Shown: positions 62,929 through 64,000 of the stretch, piece by piece | How the letters are laid out: the number at the start of each line of letters is the position of its first letter | How positions within the stretch are numbered: position 1 is the first letter of the stretch | From: Desulfobacteraceae bacterium | Lineage (GTDB): Bacteria; Desulfobacterota; Desulfobacteria; Desulfobacterales; Desulfosarcinaceae | Assembly (NCBI GenBank): GCA_013003715.1 | Contig: JABDIN010000033.1 | Span: forward strand, 97,626-161,625 | Length of the DNA: 64,000 nt | Direction of reading: 5' to 3' | The notes under the pieces: generated by a model | Told to the model about the DNA's origin: nothing | The model's input: the letters and a program-made list of their open reading frames with translations, nothing else | Databases searched by the model: none | Position numbers and translations under genes: made by a program

Positions 62929-64000
62929 ATGTCCGAGATACCTGAAATTGTATTGAGATACACCTGTGAGCGGATGATAAAAAAGCGGCATCCCCTCTAT
63001 TTCCTATTGGACAAAGAAGGACGGATTCTGAAATGGGGTGGTCCGTTTTCCATCTACCGGCTCAGCGAACCGGTGGGGAATGAACAGATAACGGACCGTT
63101 ATTTTTTTATGGAGGGGCTTTTACCTCTGGAAGAAAAGTCGGTGGAACTCTCGTTCATCCAAATTTCCCCGGAGATAACCGTCGATCTCCACATTTTTCT
63201 CCACAATGGCTCGGTGTGGGTTCTCCTGCTGGACGCTTCCCAGCATGAGGCTGATATTGCGCCATTGTTGCAGCGGGCAAATGAGCTGAACCTTCTATAC
63301 GAGGCTGCCGGCACGGACGGGCCCACGATGGAACTGCGGCAGAACGGCAAGGGCATCCCATCTGCAGATCACGGTGTGCTGAGTAATCTGCTCAAGGCCA
63401 TGGATCTCGCCGTTTTGCAGTTGAATCCGGACAGCAGCTTCAAACTGATCGGCGCGGCACCGTCATGGCTCAATTTGATCTGGCCCCGGAGTGTGGATTC
63501 GGCGTTCAAATATCGTGCTGATGAAGCCGCGCCGTTTTTGGCCAATTTTATTCTGGATGCTCACCAATTCTGGGAAAATAATACCACAGGCCGTCTGGAA
63601 TCCGGTGTCTGGAGCGAATCATTCAAAGACAATAAAGACTATTTAATGGAGGCCTCCGCCCTCTTTGCCGTGAACCACAAGGTGTTGACCATCGAATGCG
63701 AACGTGGATTGGTCCGGGAAAAACAAACCTTGATTCAGAAAGGCCGGAATCTCGCACTGAAATATGATACCCTGGACCGTCTGGAAAAGGAGTTGACCAA
63801 AGCCAAGGCAGATCTGGAAAGTCGGGTACGGCAAAGAACTTCCGAATTAGAAGCCGCTAACCGGAAATTGGCATCCGAACTTAAAGAACGGGAACGCATC
63901 AGCCATCACCTCCAGCAAGCCCAGAAAATGGAGGCCATCGGAACGCTTGCCGGGGGCATTGCCCATGATTTCAACAATATTCTCTCAGCCGTCATTGGTT
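62929..64000 (+). CDS. Sensor histidine kinase of the GTPase operon, cut by the window end
   Basis: At least 357 residues, open at the right edge. The N-terminal 110 residues have a PAS-like pattern ([40 protein letters not shown]). A second unrecognised domain follows, then a coiled coil ([20 protein letters not shown]). The start of a HisKA domain reads [19 protein letters not shown], with the phospho-accepting His. The ATG at 62929 abuts the GTPase stop (TGAATG), so the kinase is the fourth gene of the operon. No membrane segment is visible. The kinase ATPase part lies beyond the window. Confidence 0.88.
   Translation, partial: MSEIPEIVLRYTCERMIKKRHPLYFLLDKEGRILKWGGPFSIYRLSEPVGNEQITDRYFFMEGLLPLEEKSVELSFIQISPEITVDLHIFLHNGSVWVLLLDASQHEADIAPLLQRANELNLLYEAAGTDGPTMELRQNGKGIPSADHGVLSNLLKAMDLAVLQLNPDSSFKLIGAAPSWLNLIWPRSVDSAFKYRADEAAPFLANFILDAHQFWENNTTGRLESGVWSESFKDNKDYLMEASALFAVNHKVLTIECERGLVREKQTLIQKGRNLALKYDTLDRLEKELTKAKADLESRVRQRTSELEAANRKLASELKERERISHHLQQAQKMEAIGTLAGGIAHDFNNILSAVIG

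Noticed and set aside
1..64000. tRNA, rRNA, CRISPR array, prophage or intact insertion sequence
   Set aside because: No cloverleaf T-arm signature outside coding sequence, no spaced identical repeats, no integrase or transposase gene was found by eye.

Overview
The window looks like a chromosomal stretch of a sulfate-reducing member of the Desulfobacterota (a Desulfosarcina or Desulfobacteraceae-like organism). This is inferred from gene content: a MetF/MetV/MvhD/HdrA methylenetetrahydrofolate reductase operon with an in-frame TGA selenocysteine codon, a polyferredoxin/DUF362 pair, many two-component and sigma-54 regulators, and moderate G+C. No rRNA, tRNA, CRISPR array, phage or intact insertion sequence was seen.

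Layout. 0-0.9 kb: a partial gene, a small unknown protein and a Roadblock/LC7 protein. 0.9-7.2 kb: a DUF2147 protein, then an alkyl-DHAP-synthase-like flavoprotein and an FGGY kinase, divergent from a FadR-like regulator coupled to glpD, with a FadR-type operator between them. This reads as a glycerol, fatty-acid or ether-lipid locus. 7.2-11 kb: GNAT and Yip1 proteins, then an ECF sigma/anti-sigma/exported-protein operon. 11.2-15.3 kb: a SAM riboswitch with terminator controlling metY-metX-metW, then an EfpL-type translation factor. 15.3-18.6 kb: a decayed patch (ArsR/DUF2087 regulator with a large operator palindrome, a deleted ferredoxin pseudogene, a relE-like gene with an internal stop) and a class II cyclic-nucleotide phosphodiesterase lipoprotein. 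19-24.6 kb: a SNF2 helicase and an 863-residue protein of unknown family, behind a promoter and a 30-bp perfect palindrome.

24.8-34 kb: aspartokinase, a DMT exporter, an aminotransferase, an ICMT-like methyltransferase and an alpha-glucoside-type ABC transporter. 34-39.3 kb: paired YdcZ-type proteins divergent from a MarR regulator, a choloylglycine-hydrolase-family enzyme, an OmpA lipoprotein, a PNPOx protein and a response regulator. 39.3-40.5 kb: a non-coding stretch with a 178-nt 6S-RNA-like structure and a dispersed repeat. 40.5-45.2 kb: ATP-grasp plus HNH, a PAS histidine kinase, a tandem-duplicated lipoprotein and a response regulator. 45.2-51.9 kb: the metF-metV-mvhD(Sec)-hdrA operon, which probably couples methylene-H4F reduction to flavin-based electron bifurcation. 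52.3-59.5 kb: an NtrC-type regulator, a PilZ/cNMP-binding protein, a methyltransferase, OsmC, and a NapH-NapG-like fusion with DUF362.

60-64 kb: a compact operon of a coiled-coil protein, an inner-membrane OmpA-family protein, a Ras-like GTPase and a histidine kinase cut by the window edge. This operon and the SNF2 pair are the best candidates for undescribed systems. Family calls rest on reading motifs by eye; no database search was run.
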